Assembly (NCBI RefSeq): GCF_000685155.1
Contig: NZ_JMIY01000003.1
Location: 167,575 to 231,574 of the forward strand
DNA: 64,000 nt
Source: Candidatus Methanoperedens nitratireducens
Lineage (GTDB): Archaea > Halobacteriota > Methanosarcinia > Methanosarcinales > Methanoperedenaceae
Direction: 5' to 3'
The notes beneath the pieces are model-generated. The model was not told the DNA's origin, did not search any database, and was given only the letters and a program-made list of their open reading frames with translations. The position numbers were made by a program, and so were the translations under genes. Positions 8,958 through 19,577 of this stretch are shown piece by piece (positions within the stretch are counted from its first letter, which is position 1; each line of letters opens with the position of its first letter).

Positions 8958-9878
8958 ATTGTAATGCGGCAGTTCTTTGTGGACTTTCTCAATAAAACCG
9001 TGCTCAAATATCTCGCTCTCGGATAAGTTCCTTGAGATATATTTTAGCCTGTGAAGCACAGGCACAAAAGACATGGTGGAGCCAACAAAATCAGAGGACA
9101 GTGCAGCACAGTATTTTGGTGAAACCCTGTAGGCATCCAGAATAAAGTCCTCATCCACGATTCCTGTCAGTTTTGAGACTATCCCTGCCGCATCTTCAGG
9201 TTTTGTCCGAATAAAATTACTGGCTTGCTCATGCATATTTAAGAAACCCGGGATTACATCAGGATATTGCATCAATTCCTTCCTGATAACTATCCCGTAG
9301 CTCGGGTTGTTGGGCCAGAGCCTGTATGGTGGAACAATTATCTTTGCACTGCAGGCGCGCGCTGCTGCAACAGCAAGAGATGGCGTCCCGACTGCTGCGT
9401 CGATCTCGCCATCCACCAGCGCCTCAAGAACAAAGTCAGTCCATGCAAAGTTCCTCACCTTAATTTTGAACTTCGCTTCCTCTAACGCATTATTAATGAT
9501 GACATCGTGAATTGAGCCTCTTGGGGGAGAGCCGATAACCTTTCCTTCGAACTGCAACAGTACGGCATTGAGATCCATCAGGTCATCAAGTGTCCTGTAC
9601 TCCCTCCGGGCTATCAGTACCGTTCCTTCAACATGGCCTCCTGCTATGCATATAATCTGAACTCCGCGGTCGATACCGATAATGGCTGGAGGAAGGCCGA
9701 TATACCCGATATCTATCTCCTCACTCTCAAAAGCCTTTACGATATCAGGACCAGAAGCAAAGAGTTTCCAGTTTGCATGTATGCCTGCTTTATCCAGCCA
9801 GTCCGTGCCCATTAGAATAAAGGAGGTATGATAGGCAGTGGATAGATGGCCGATGTTGATGGGGTCAGGGTTAAGCAT
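8952..9878 (-). CDS. ABC-transporter substrate-binding-like protein (NMT1/SsuA/TauA type), no signal peptide
   Basis: A 308-residue periplasmic-binding-protein fold of the NMT1/THI5-SsuA class, whose known members bind sulfonates, nitrate or pyrimidine precursors. Visible blocks are the N-terminal IGHLSTAYHTSF strand-helix, DIGYIGLPPAIIGIDRG, VIGSPPRGSIHDVIINNAL and EIDAAVGTPS. There is no signal peptide or lipobox: the protein starts MLNPDPINIGHL, so as read it is cytoplasmic. No permease or ATPase gene is adjacent. It may be a metabolite-binding enzyme or sensor built on this fold. Its promoter region is shared with divergent uppP. Confidence 0.75.
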   Translation of the reverse strand: MLNPDPINIGHLSTAYHTSFILMGTDWLDKAGIHANWKLFASGPDIVKAFESEEIDIGYIGLPPAIIGIDRGVQIICIAGGHVEGTVLIARREYRTLDDLMDLNAVLLQFEGKVIGSPPRGSIHDVIINNALEEAKFKIKVRNFAWTDFVLEALVDGEIDAAVGTPSLAVAAARACSAKIIVPPYRLWPNNPSYGIVIRKELMQYPDVIPGFLNMHEQASNFIRTKPEDAAGIVSKLTGIVDEDFILDAYRVSPKYCAALSSDFVGSTMSFVPVLHRLKYISRNLSESEIFEHGFIEKVHKELPHYNL

Positions 9879-9979
9879 TATTAATCTTTTTACTAATAAC
9901 AGGCTATATATTTATTTTGCCTTCCTCAACTTAAGAGAAAGATACTAAAGAGATAAGCTATATCATAGTATGGGGTTTT

Positions 9980-10747
9980 ATGGAAATCGTTTATATCATT
10001 TTGCTCGCTATTATTCAGGGGATTACAGAATGGCTTCCTATCTCAAGTTCTGCGCATCTGGCTCTGACACAACAGATTCTGGCTGTTCAGCCGCCCATAC
10101 TTTTCGATATTTTTCTACACGTCGGTACTATTGCCGCAGTCATGGTCTTCATGCGCAATGAGATCCTCGATATGTTCAGGGCACTGGTAAAAGCCGATAT
10201 GGGTGATGAAAATTTCAGACTTGCTGCTCTTGTAATTGCTGCAAGCATTCCGACAGCAGTCGTAGGATTTGCATTCCGGGATTTCTTTGAATCAATGTTC
10301 CTGGATTCCAGAGCTATTGGCACAGCACTGGTTATAACAGGCATTTTCCTCCTCATCTGCGAGATAAAAAAAGGGCATATGACCGTTTCGATACCGAGCG
10401 CATTATTGATCGGCCTGGCTCAGGGAATCGCTGTGGCCCCCGGAATCTCAAGAAGCGGTGCGACAATTGGCGCTGCCCTGCTGCTTGGAGTAAGAAGGGA
10501 GAGTGCTGCAAAATTCTCTTTCCTGCTCTCAATACCTGCAATCTTCGGAGCAACGATTTTTGAGGCAAAGGATGCTTCCTTTGTCGGAATGGATAATGGA
10601 ATGATTTTTGTCGCACCGCTTGTCTCGGCAATAGTCGGTTATTTCACTATCGGGTTCTTTTTAAGATACGTGAAAGAGAAAGGGATGCGCCCGTTTGCCT
10701 ATTACTGCCTGCTCTTTGGGGCACTCGCATTCATATTCCTGACATGA
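9980..10747 (+). CDS. uppP: Undecaprenyl/polyprenyl-diphosphate phosphatase (UppP/BacA family)
   Basis: Integral membrane phosphatase that recycles polyprenyl diphosphate carriers; in archaea the substrate is presumably dolichyl diphosphate from N-glycan assembly. The 255-residue protein has about eight hydrophobic segments and both family signatures: EWLPISSSAHLAL near the N-terminus and GIAVAPGISRSGATIG in the second half. A TATA-like 'gctatatc' lies about 20-25 bases before the ATG, so the transcript is probably leaderless. It is divergent from the substrate-binding-protein gene. Confidence 0.93.
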   Translation: MEIVYIILLAIIQGITEWLPISSSAHLALTQQILAVQPPILFDIFLHVGTIAAVMVFMRNEILDMFRALVKADMGDENFRLAALVIAASIPTAVVGFAFRDFFESMFLDSRAIGTALVITGIFLLICEIKKGHMTVSIPSALLIGLAQGIAVAPGISRSGATIGAALLLGVRRESAAKFSFLLSIPAIFGATIFEAKDASFVGMDNGMIFVAPLVSAIVGYFTIGFFLRYVKEKGMRPFAYYCLLFGALAFIFLT

Positions 10748-10817
10748 ACCTGTGCTTTTGAGAAGCAAAAATAAATGGTGTTAAGATTACAGGAGAGTTT
10801 CGGGTATGTTCATCATT

Positions 10818-10904
10818 TCAACTCCTCCTGTTACCAAAAATCCGCTTAAAAAGCAGCGTTAGAAGAGCCAGCAGCAGAGCTATAGGTTCGTATCTCTTTA
10901 CCAT
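10818..10904 (-). CDS. Possible 28-residue single-TM microprotein
   Basis: A short frame reading MVKRYEPIALLLALLTLLFK and then a basic tail (RIFGNRRS). It has one hydrophobic helix flanked by positive charges. It begins 22 bases after the stop of the CxxCH/PEF-CTERM gene in the same direction. No clear ribosome-binding site is seen. It may be a real microprotein or the shifted tail of a decayed surface-protein gene. Confidence 0.3.
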   Translation of the reverse strand: MVKRYEPIALLLALLTLLFKRIFGNRRS

Positions 10905-10925
10905 GTCTACCCAAATCCTTTGATT

Positions 10926-11990
10926 TTACCTTTTTCTGACCAGCATCGCTACCAGCAATGCTGAAATTGCAAAAAGTGCTTCAAATTCAGGCATTTGGGG
11001 TGTTGCTATGGGTGTAAGCATCTCTGTGGGGATTGGTGTGGGTTCGCCTGAAACAATCACATTGAATATAAGCCCAATTGATGCTGCGCCGCATGCGGGC
11101 TGAGATTTACGGCAGTACGGCTCACCATCTGCAATCAATGTAGCGTGGCCAGGGCTGCGCGCCTGATATATGCCCTGAACACCCTTAATAGCCACTCCTG
11201 TGACCTGATTGAGGACGGTCTGATTATCCAATGTAATATTCCAGTCATAGAAGCCCTCTTCCAACTTGATTAGAACGGTTTCATTGATCTGAAGTGTAGT
11301 GGTCTTACCATCATCTTCAGCGGTGATAATTTTGCCCGCCGGCATTGTTGTAGTGGTTGTCGGTGTTTGAAGCCCAAGTCCGATTGTATCTACTACGAAC
11401 CCTTTCTCAGAACCGCCTTTACCGTAGTGGCACCTGAAGCAAAAACCGTTGTTGATCGTGATCTCAGAGAATTTTGATGGCTTTGTATCCAGATTGCCGT
11501 GGCAGGTATCGCACTTGCTGTCATTCCCGCCGTAATCATTACCGTGGTTGCCTTCGCCAAACATCCATTTAGAAAACGATGGATTGATTGAGGTCGGGGT
11601 ATTCGGATGAGTGGGTGCGGTTGGTATATAGTCAATTATCTTCTGTTCTCGTCCTAAACGCGGTGCTCCGAGCGTGATAACCTGGAAACTTGGGTTGGTC
11701 TTCAGGGACAATACGGTATAGACAGTTCCATAAAAGGGACTAAGCACTTCCGGTGAGTAGTTGCCATCATAGTAACTGACCGTGGGATGCTTCCCCTGCT
11801 CTGTGGTAAAAGTCTCGAATCGATAGGTCGGATCCGAAAGGTTGCCAATAACAGATACCCTCAGCTTTTGCCCCACGAACTGGTGGATATCCTTCGTCGG
11901 GTCGTCAATGCGTGTTGGAATGAGATCGTCGAGATTATTTATCACAATGAGACGAGCGCCTGCATCTCTATCACTCAGACTAAACTGCAT
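10926..11990 (-). CDS. CxxCH (two haem-binding motifs) surface protein with PEF-CTERM-like tail, N-terminus probably lost
   Basis: A 354-residue protein with two CxxCH haem-attachment motifs (CDTCH and CFRCH) in mid-sequence, so a putative c-type cytochrome or cytochrome-like electron-transfer protein. After them comes a beta-rich domain and a Pro/Thr linker. The C-terminus is MPEFEALFAISALLVAMLVRKR without the first residues of the linker: a PEF motif, one hydrophobic helix and a basic end, as in archaeal PEF-CTERM sorting signals. No signal peptide is present, yet haem attachment and sorting need export. A stop codon lies two codons before the ATG, and an IS relic lies just upstream, so the 5' part was probably lost. 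Confidence 0.65.
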   Translation of the reverse strand: MQFSLSDRDAGARLIVINNLDDLIPTRIDDPTKDIHQFVGQKLRVSVIGNLSDPTYRFETFTTEQGKHPTVSYYDGNYSPEVLSPFYGTVYTVLSLKTNPSFQVITLGAPRLGREQKIIDYIPTAPTHPNTPTSINPSFSKWMFGEGNHGNDYGGNDSKCDTCHGNLDTKPSKFSEITINNGFCFRCHYGKGGSEKGFVVDTIGLGLQTPTTTTTMPAGKIITAEDDGKTTTLQINETVLIKLEEGFYDWNITLDNQTVLNQVTGVAIKGVQGIYQARSPGHATLIADGEPYCRKSQPACGAASIGLIFNVIVSGEPTPIPTEMLTPIATPQMPEFEALFAISALLVAMLVRKR

Positions 11991-12152
11991 GCGTCATCGG
12001 TTAAGCCCACCATTCCTCTCTGAATCGATACCTGTTCACATGCGGATCAAGAGCTTGGCTCTCATACACCTTCATAACAGTCTCAAAAGTTGACTATACT
12101 TCCGAACCAATGAATATATTCTTCTGCTTATAAAAAGAGTGAGAATAGCGAT

Positions 12153-12425
12153 CTATATATAAGCTTCAACAATCTGAGCGTTCTTGGTATTGACAACATC
12201 CAGAGCATATCGGCTTTTCAATTCCTTGAAAATCAGTTCAATCTCCCATCTTGCACCATATAGCTTCGCAACATCTTCAGGTCCCAGAACATCTTGAGTT
12301 ATATCCGTAATTTGCCTCTTAAGTTTTGGCAGAACTTCGCTGAGATGTTTTCCTACAACGTCGATGCTGTTTCCCCGACATGTGTTATATACACCTGTGA
12401 TGAGAGGATCAGCATTTCCCTTCAA
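12153..12425 (-). pseudogene. IS4-family transposase C-terminal remnant
   Basis: The 90-residue fragment contains the hallmark of IS4-type DDE transposases around the catalytic Glu: LYGARWEIELIFKELKSRY (Y-x2-R-x3-E-x6-K pattern). Both the N-terminal Asp-bearing part and the end are missing, and in-frame stops lie upstream. No matching terminal inverted repeats were found by eye. This is a dead insertion-sequence relic. Confidence 0.8.
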
Positions 12426-12581
12426 CCCCCCTACGATTGAATAACTAAAGATTCATCCATCTATAAAAAATCAATCAAAAGGGGCGATTACATGAAAACT
12501 CTTAACCGATGACCAATGAATAAGATTTAGGGTATCAAAACAATAAAATACTTCAAGGATATTTTAGATGGAGTGAAATAA

Positions 12582-13499
12582 ATGAATATACTGATTACAG
12601 GAGGACTGGGACAGGTAGGTTCATATTTATGTGAGCGGCTTTCAGATAGCAACGAAGTTACTGTTCTGGATAATTTCTCTAACAACCTGAATAATATAGA
12701 ATTATCATCTGATGTTAAAATAATAAGAGGTGATATACGCGATCAGAGGGAAGTTAATGAACTTGTAAGTGAAGCGGATGTGATAATCCACACAGCAGCA
12801 CAGATAAGTGTTAAAAGATCCACAGATGATCCGATATACGATGCAGATAATAATATAAGCGGAACTCTAAACATTCTTGAGTCGGCCAGAAAGCAGAATA
12901 TTGAACGTTTTATATATATAAGTTCGGCAGCAGTATATGGAAAGCCAGAGAACCTGCCAATCAATGAAGAGCATCCAACCGATCCGCTCTCGCCATACGG
13001 ATTAAGTAAACTCACAGGCGAAAGATACTCAATGCTCTACTATAGTCTTTATGGGCTTCCTGTAGTTTGCCTTCGTCCTTTCAACATATTCAGTCCACGC
13101 CAGAATCCAGACAATCCATATTCAGGTGTGATCACGAAGTTTATTGAGAGGGCAAGAAATAACCAGAGCCCGGTGATCTTTGGTGATGGGAACCAGACCA
13201 GAGACTTTGTTTATATTGAAGATGTTGTGGAAGCTGTATTTAAAGCAATGGAAAACAAGAGAGCGATAGGAGAGGTATTTAATATAGGCACAGGCAGACC
13301 GACCAGGATCAAGGAGTTGGCTGAGGTGATAATTAGGATCTCCGATAAAAAACTGAAGCTTCAGTTTGCATCTGCCCAGATAGGGGATATAAGGGAAAGC
13401 TATGGGGATATAACGAAAGCTGAGGAAATCCTTGGATATAAACCAGAATATTTATTAGAACAGGGGCTGAGGTTATGTGCGAATTATAATAAAATATGA
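12582..13499 (+). CDS. NAD-dependent nucleotide-sugar epimerase (UDP-glucose 4-epimerase-like SDR)
   Basis: A 305-residue extended SDR. It has the Rossmann motif GGLGQVGSYL at residues 7-16, the catalytic Ser pair (YISSAAVYG) and the YxxxK motif (SPYGLSKLTGE). The C-terminal GDGNQTRDFVYIEDVV block is typical of UDP-hexose 4-epimerases and related decarboxylases. The substrate is probably UDP-Glc/Gal or UDP-GlcNAc/GalNAc and cannot be fixed from sequence. The RBS-like ggagtg precedes the ATG. It opens the glycan island, 42 bases before gmd. Confidence 0.88.
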   Translation: MNILITGGLGQVGSYLCERLSDSNEVTVLDNFSNNLNNIELSSDVKIIRGDIRDQREVNELVSEADVIIHTAAQISVKRSTDDPIYDADNNISGTLNILESARKQNIERFIYISSAAVYGKPENLPINEEHPTDPLSPYGLSKLTGERYSMLYYSLYGLPVVCLRPFNIFSPRQNPDNPYSGVITKFIERARNNQSPVIFGDGNQTRDFVYIEDVVEAVFKAMENKRAIGEVFNIGTGRPTRIKELAEVIIRISDKKLKLQFASAQIGDIRESYGDITKAEEILGYKPEYLLEQGLRLCANYNKI

Positions 13500-13541
13500 A
13501 AGAAGTATGATGTAAAATTTAGTCAATTCTAGTGATATGTT

Positions 13542-15152
<1,611 letters not shown>

Positions 15153-15233
15153 CTATACTGTAATAATGAACCCTCTATCCACGCAGTAACTACGGGACCG
15201 ACGACGACAATGATATGGATGTGAGGTAATATA

Positions 15234-15605
15234 GTGGAAGCTATGAGAAGCATATTGATCAACCGGATCAGAGAGCAGGGTAAGAAAGTATGTACAGAAT
15301 GTAGATCATATGACCTGGAATTTTATCACCAGGTATATATTGAAGGAGAGCTGTTCTCTTTTCCCTACTGCAGGCAGTGCGGCCTGGTGCAATGGCAGGT
15401 CGTATCCGGTTTTCACCTGACACTTGAGAAGCTGTATGAACTGTACCTGAGGCTTGCTGATGAATTCGGTCTCTCTAAGGAGAAAATATTGTTAGATCTT
15501 GAATATATCAAAAAAAGAAAAGGCGATGAGGGTTATTCGGATGATGTGGAGATATTGAAGGATGTTTTTGGAAGAGTATGGATAAAACATTATATAAAAA
15601 AGTGA
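15234..15605 (+). CDS. Small zinc-ribbon protein of unknown function
   Basis: A 123-residue protein with a probable zinc site formed by two CxxC pairs, CTEC near residue 20 and CRQC near residue 46 (FPYCRQCGLVQWQV). A helical C-terminal half follows (LEKLYELYLRLADEFGLSKE). No family is recognised. A GTG at 15234 and an ATG four codons later are both possible starts; a weak GAGGT lies upstream. It sits between the fcl relic and a flippase. Confidence 0.6.
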   Translation: MEAMRSILINRIREQGKKVCTECRSYDLEFYHQVYIEGELFSFPYCRQCGLVQWQVVSGFHLTLEKLYELYLRLADEFGLSKEKILLDLEYIKKRKGDEGYSDDVEILKDVFGRVWIKHYIKK

Positions 15606-15631
15606 TATGAAAGCTCTTCAACATTTAAAAT

Positions 15632-17104
15632 ATGTTTGATACTTTTTTAACTCGCATAATGAGCATAGAGCCTGTTCGGCGGCAGAGTATAGTATCGCTC
15701 ATCTGGCAGATTGCACTTACTTTCATTGGTTTTTTAAGTACTATGTACTTCGCGCACGCTGTGGGTGCAGGCGTTCTGGGCGTATACTTCCTGTTTCTTG
15801 CATATCTCAGTATCATTGGTCTGGTGACTGACGGCGGTTTTGGCGGGGCTGCGGTCAAACGTATCAGTGAAGGAGAAGAGCAGGATGCATATTTCAGTGC
15901 ATATGTTGTGCTGCGCTCTGTTTTTGTGACAGTGGTTGTAGTTGTACTTATTGCATTTCGCAGTTATTTTGCGGGTCTCAATGATGCAGGAACATTTATC
16001 TGGCTTTTAATGGCACTGATTGTGTCACTATTGTATGGGGCTGTTTCAGGCGGCATGCAAGGGTGCGGCAAGATGGGGATACATGCTACAGGCAACTTTA
16101 TTAACAACATTTCGCGCATTTTTGTTCAGGTTGTTGCAGTTTTTATGGGTTATGGTGTTGCAGGCCTTGCTGGTGGCTTTGTTGTGGGCATTTTTGTTGG
16201 TTCCATAGTGCAGCTACGTTTTTTTGATCTATGCTTTGTGCGCTTTAGGTGGGGGCATATTAAAAGCCTGTCAACATTTTCGTTGTGGGTGTTCTTTATT
16301 TCAAGCGGGATGATAGTGTATTCTAATGCAGATACGGTCATGATAGGTTATTATCTTAGTAATGCGGATGTAGGTGTGTACCGTATAGTACTGCAATTCA
16401 CATCAATGGCAATGTTTACAACAGCCGCACTTCAATCAACACTATATCCCAGGGTTAGCCGCTGGGGAAAGACTGGTGATACCGGACTGATAGAAGGGTC
16501 GCTCTCGCGAGCATTCACTTATTCGCTTATTCTGGTCATACCAATGTTTGTGGGTGGATTTTTACTCGGTGATAAACTCCTGTATTATTTCTACGGCGCA
16601 GAATTTGGACGGGGTTATACGACAATGGTGGTATTGTTTCTTGTGCAAATTGTAAACATATTCTACTATTTATTCACTACATATCTAACTGCAATGAATC
16701 ACCTCAAAGACCTGTTTAAGATTACTGTGGTGGCAGTTACGGCTAATATTGTATTGAATGCTACATTGATACCTGTGATCGGGATTGCAGGGGCAGCGAT
16801 CGCCACACTTGTTACTATGGGATTAAATGCAGTTCTGGCAATGTGGGTATTATCAAGGATGATAACAGTCAGTGTGGAGTCCGGGAGTTTGTTGAATATT
16901 CTAAAAGCAGCTGTTGTTATGTCGTTGGTTGTTGGAGGATATCGGATACTTGTACCGCTGTCGAATGTGTGGCTGGCACTGGTTCCAGTTGTGCTGGGTG
17001 CTGTAGTATATGGGGTTCTGGTGTTGAAGTTTGATAGAAAGATTTATGAAGAGTTAAAGGGGATTATGCTGCAGATGAATCTGGCATGGCCCGCATGGTT
17101 GTGA
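15632..17104 (+). CDS. Polysaccharide/lipid-linked glycan flippase (Wzx-like, MOP superfamily)
   Basis: A 490-residue integral membrane protein with about 14 hydrophobic helices, the layout of the polysaccharide transporter (PST) branch of the MOP superfamily. Opening residues (IVSLIWQIALTFIGFLSTMYFA) and an early GVLGVYFL block are typical. It would flip polyprenyl-linked oligosaccharide across the membrane. It is the first of three intact flippase genes in the window, and its Val-rich sequence differs clearly from the two at 37.9 and 47.8 kb. Confidence 0.9.
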   Translation: MFDTFLTRIMSIEPVRRQSIVSLIWQIALTFIGFLSTMYFAHAVGAGVLGVYFLFLAYLSIIGLVTDGGFGGAAVKRISEGEEQDAYFSAYVVLRSVFVTVVVVVLIAFRSYFAGLNDAGTFIWLLMALIVSLLYGAVSGGMQGCGKMGIHATGNFINNISRIFVQVVAVFMGYGVAGLAGGFVVGIFVGSIVQLRFFDLCFVRFRWGHIKSLSTFSLWVFFISSGMIVYSNADTVMIGYYLSNADVGVYRIVLQFTSMAMFTTAALQSTLYPRVSRWGKTGDTGLIEGSLSRAFTYSLILVIPMFVGGFLLGDKLLYYFYGAEFGRGYTTMVVLFLVQIVNIFYYLFTTYLTAMNHLKDLFKITVVAVTANIVLNATLIPVIGIAGAAIATLVTMGLNAVLAMWVLSRMITVSVESGSLLNILKAAVVMSLVVGGYRILVPLSNVWLALVPVVLGAVVYGVLVLKFDRKIYEELKGIMLQMNLAWPAWL

Positions 17105-17129
17105 TTATCCTTGCGCGGGGGGAAAGCTT

Positions 17130-17312
17130 GTGAATGAAGAGGTTGAGAAAATTCTACGTGGAGATGTCTATACTGCCGTCCTGAAGGTCAGGGAAGATGT
17201 CTGTCTTCACTGCGGTGAACGCCTCTATTCGCAGGAAATTGTTATAAGCTTTGAAGAGATCAGAAGAAAGCTGGAACACAAAGAAGTAGCAGACTTTCAA
17301 CATATAGGATAA
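17130..17312 (+). CDS. YgiT-type zinc-finger protein, probably incomplete
   Basis: A 60-residue frame with VCLHCGERLYSQEIVISFEE, resembling the second half of YgiT/MqsA-type zinc-finger proteins, which often act as antitoxins. Only one CxxC pair is present; the first pair seen in complete members is missing. No toxin partner is adjacent. The 127 bases to the next gene contain no further gene. Probably a TA remnant. Confidence 0.5.
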   Translation: MNEEVEKILRGDVYTAVLKVREDVCLHCGERLYSQEIVISFEEIRRKLEHKEVADFQHIG

Positions 17313-17439
17313 TCTTCCGCAATCACAGGTGCGGTCAAAGAAGGAAAAATCACCATGCTTGGACGTGTAGGCAGCCTGCTTGAGGTGGGCACAGTTTTCC
17401 ATCCCGAATTAAATAGATTTTTGCCAAAGGTGTAAAAAA

Positions 17440-18330
17440 ATGAAAATGAATCAAACGTGTACTAAAATCTGCAGAATATTCCTCGAAAAAATTTCAATTC
17501 CAAATGAAGAAAAATTGGTTCAGAATTATATTCGCAAGTGGTCTCCAAAAGAATTTTATGAAGTTACATTGCCAGATGAAGGGGAGGTTAGAATGCTCAC
17601 AAATCCTTCGGATCATGTAGGAGCTTATTATTATTATCTTAATGGTTATGAAAAACGGATTTGTGAGATAGTTCGCTCACATTTAAAGCCAGGGGATGTT
17701 GCTTTTGATATTGGTACATTTTATGGATTTTATTCTGCATTGTTCTCTAAAATTGTGGGCGACAAAGGCGAAGTTCATGCTTTTGAAATTGATCTCAAAA
17801 ATTTTAACATCACAAAGAAAACAATTTTGCTCAATAGATCGGAAAATGTCACATTGAATTTCATAGCAGTTGCAGAATCTGATGGACTAATGGAATTTAT
17901 TTCCCCCGAAAGCGTCGCAAACGCATATAATTTTGACTCATTGAAAGGAAATCGAGGTACAGGCCATCTATCATATGTTAAAACAAATGAAAGTATCTCT
18001 GTTAAAACATTATCACTAGATTCCTATGTCTCTGAAAAAAAGTTAGACCACATTGATTTTATTAAAATTGATATCGAAGGATATGAGTTACCAGCTTTGA
18101 GAGGAATGAAAAACCTAATTAAAAAATATCAACCTTTGATAATAGTTGAATTTGGATCTGTCTCTGCCCTGCGTACAGGTTATAGCCTTAAAGAAATGTA
18201 TGATTTTTTTATTATGAACGATTACAAATTATATAATGCAGATTCAAAACTCCTCGTTCCAATTAAACGAGATGAGTTAGAAAAAGAACCTACTTATTTC
18301 AACGCATTTTGCATGCCGAATACAAAATGA
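17440..18330 (+). CDS. FkbM-family SAM-dependent methyltransferase
   Basis: A 296-residue methyltransferase of the FkbM type, commonly O-methylating sugars in glycan clusters. SAM-binding motif I is FDIGTFYGFYSALFSKIVG, followed by the acidic strand end VHAFEIDL. The FIKIDIEGYELPALRGM block is the most diagnostic FkbM signature. The N-terminal ~70 residues form an extra domain. It is followed 18 bases later by a glycosyltransferase. Confidence 0.9.
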   Translation: MKMNQTCTKICRIFLEKISIPNEEKLVQNYIRKWSPKEFYEVTLPDEGEVRMLTNPSDHVGAYYYYLNGYEKRICEIVRSHLKPGDVAFDIGTFYGFYSALFSKIVGDKGEVHAFEIDLKNFNITKKTILLNRSENVTLNFIAVAESDGLMEFISPESVANAYNFDSLKGNRGTGHLSYVKTNESISVKTLSLDSYVSEKKLDHIDFIKIDIEGYELPALRGMKNLIKKYQPLIIVEFGSVSALRTGYSLKEMYDFFIMNDYKLYNADSKLLVPIKRDELEKEPTYFNAFCMPNTK

Positions 18331-18348
18331 AGACTAAAAGCGAGTCTT

Positions 18349-19569
18349 ATGAAAACGTTGCAAGTAGGGAACATAGATACGATCGGTGGCAGATTTAATG
18401 GTGCCGACCTCCATCGTCAACTCCTCAAACGAGGAATAGAGTCACAGTTCTGCGTCTGGACTAAAGAGACAAATTATAAAAATACATGGCGTTTGACTGA
18501 CTTTCCGGGTCGAGGGTTGTTAAACCGCGCGATAAATTTGGTTGAAAGAAAGTTATCTCTTCATTCAGTCCTGTATCCCTTTTCCTGGCAACTCCCATTT
18601 GACAAAAGATTTCATTCTGCAGATATCATTCATTATCATTTAATTCATACTGGATTTTTTAGCCTGTCTAGTCTGCCCACATTGTCGCGTCTGAAACCTT
18701 CTGTTTGGACGTTGCACGACCCATGGGCAATGACCGGTCATTGTATTCATCCTTACAAATGTGAGAAATGGAAAACTGGTTGTGGAGAATGTCCCCGCTT
18801 GAATACGCCGATATCAATGCTAAAAGACCACACCGCTTTGATGTGGAACATTAAGAAATGGGCTTACAAGAATGCAGATATAGACATTATTGTTGCTTCC
18901 AAGTGGATGCTAAATATGGCGAAGCAAAGTCCGTTACTTTCTAATTTCCGTTTGCATCATATTCCATTCGGGATAGATTTGAATGTATTTCATCCAATGG
19001 ATAAGGAAAAAGCAAAACACATATTGGGAGTAAAACCAGGCAGTATCGTTCTTGCTTTTAGAGCAACATCTAATGAATTTAAAGGCCTTTCATTTATCAA
19101 GCACTGTTTGCACAAACTGAAATTAAGACAACCGATTTGTCTAATAACCCTCCACGAGAGAGGGCTATTAGATGAATTCATAGATAAGTACCAAATAATT
19201 GACATGGGGTGGGTTTCCGCTGATAAATTACCCATCGTTTACAATGCTTGCGATATTTTCCTAATGCCTTCTACTGCCGAAGCGTTTGGAATGACAGCGA
19301 TAGAAGCCATGGCATGTGGAAAGCCTGTGATTGTTTTTGATGACACTTCTTTACCAGAAGTAATCTTTGCGCCAAAAGGTGGAATTGCAGTTCCGCAGGG
19401 AGATGTAGAGGGCTTGATGCATGCGATTGAGAGTTTGATTGAAGACTCTCAAGCTCGTCAAGAAATAGGTGATTCAGCTATAGAACTGGTTAGAAAAAAT
19501 TATAACCTTGAAACATTTATGGAGAGAATCATGGAATTGTATCGCGAAGTGATTAAACTCAGAGAATAA
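18349..19569 (+). CDS. GT4 family glycosyltransferase
   Basis: A 406-residue GT-B fold transferase. The C-terminal donor-binding half carries the E-x7-E type motif EAFGMTAIEAMACGKPV. The N-terminal half has WTLHDPWAMTGHCIHPYKC and a cluster of cysteines (C-x5-C-x8-C-x2-C region), as in WcaC/WcaL-like and related GT4 enzymes. Donor and acceptor cannot be told. It lies 18 bases after the FkbM gene and 8 bases before the SDR reductase. Confidence 0.9.
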   Translation: MKTLQVGNIDTIGGRFNGADLHRQLLKRGIESQFCVWTKETNYKNTWRLTDFPGRGLLNRAINLVERKLSLHSVLYPFSWQLPFDKRFHSADIIHYHLIHTGFFSLSSLPTLSRLKPSVWTLHDPWAMTGHCIHPYKCEKWKTGCGECPRLNTPISMLKDHTALMWNIKKWAYKNADIDIIVASKWMLNMAKQSPLLSNFRLHHIPFGIDLNVFHPMDKEKAKHILGVKPGSIVLAFRATSNEFKGLSFIKHCLHKLKLRQPICLITLHERGLLDEFIDKYQIIDMGWVSADKLPIVYNACDIFLMPSTAEAFGMTAIEAMACGKPVIVFDDTSLPEVIFAPKGGIAVPQGDVEGLMHAIESLIEDSQARQEIGDSAIELVRKNYNLETFMERIMELYREVIKLRE

Positions 19570-19577
19570 GGATACTA

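Noticed and set aside
12582-12600. IS terminal repeats bounding the transposase relic
   Set aside because: I looked for matching inverted ends around 12100-12480 and found none that were convincing.
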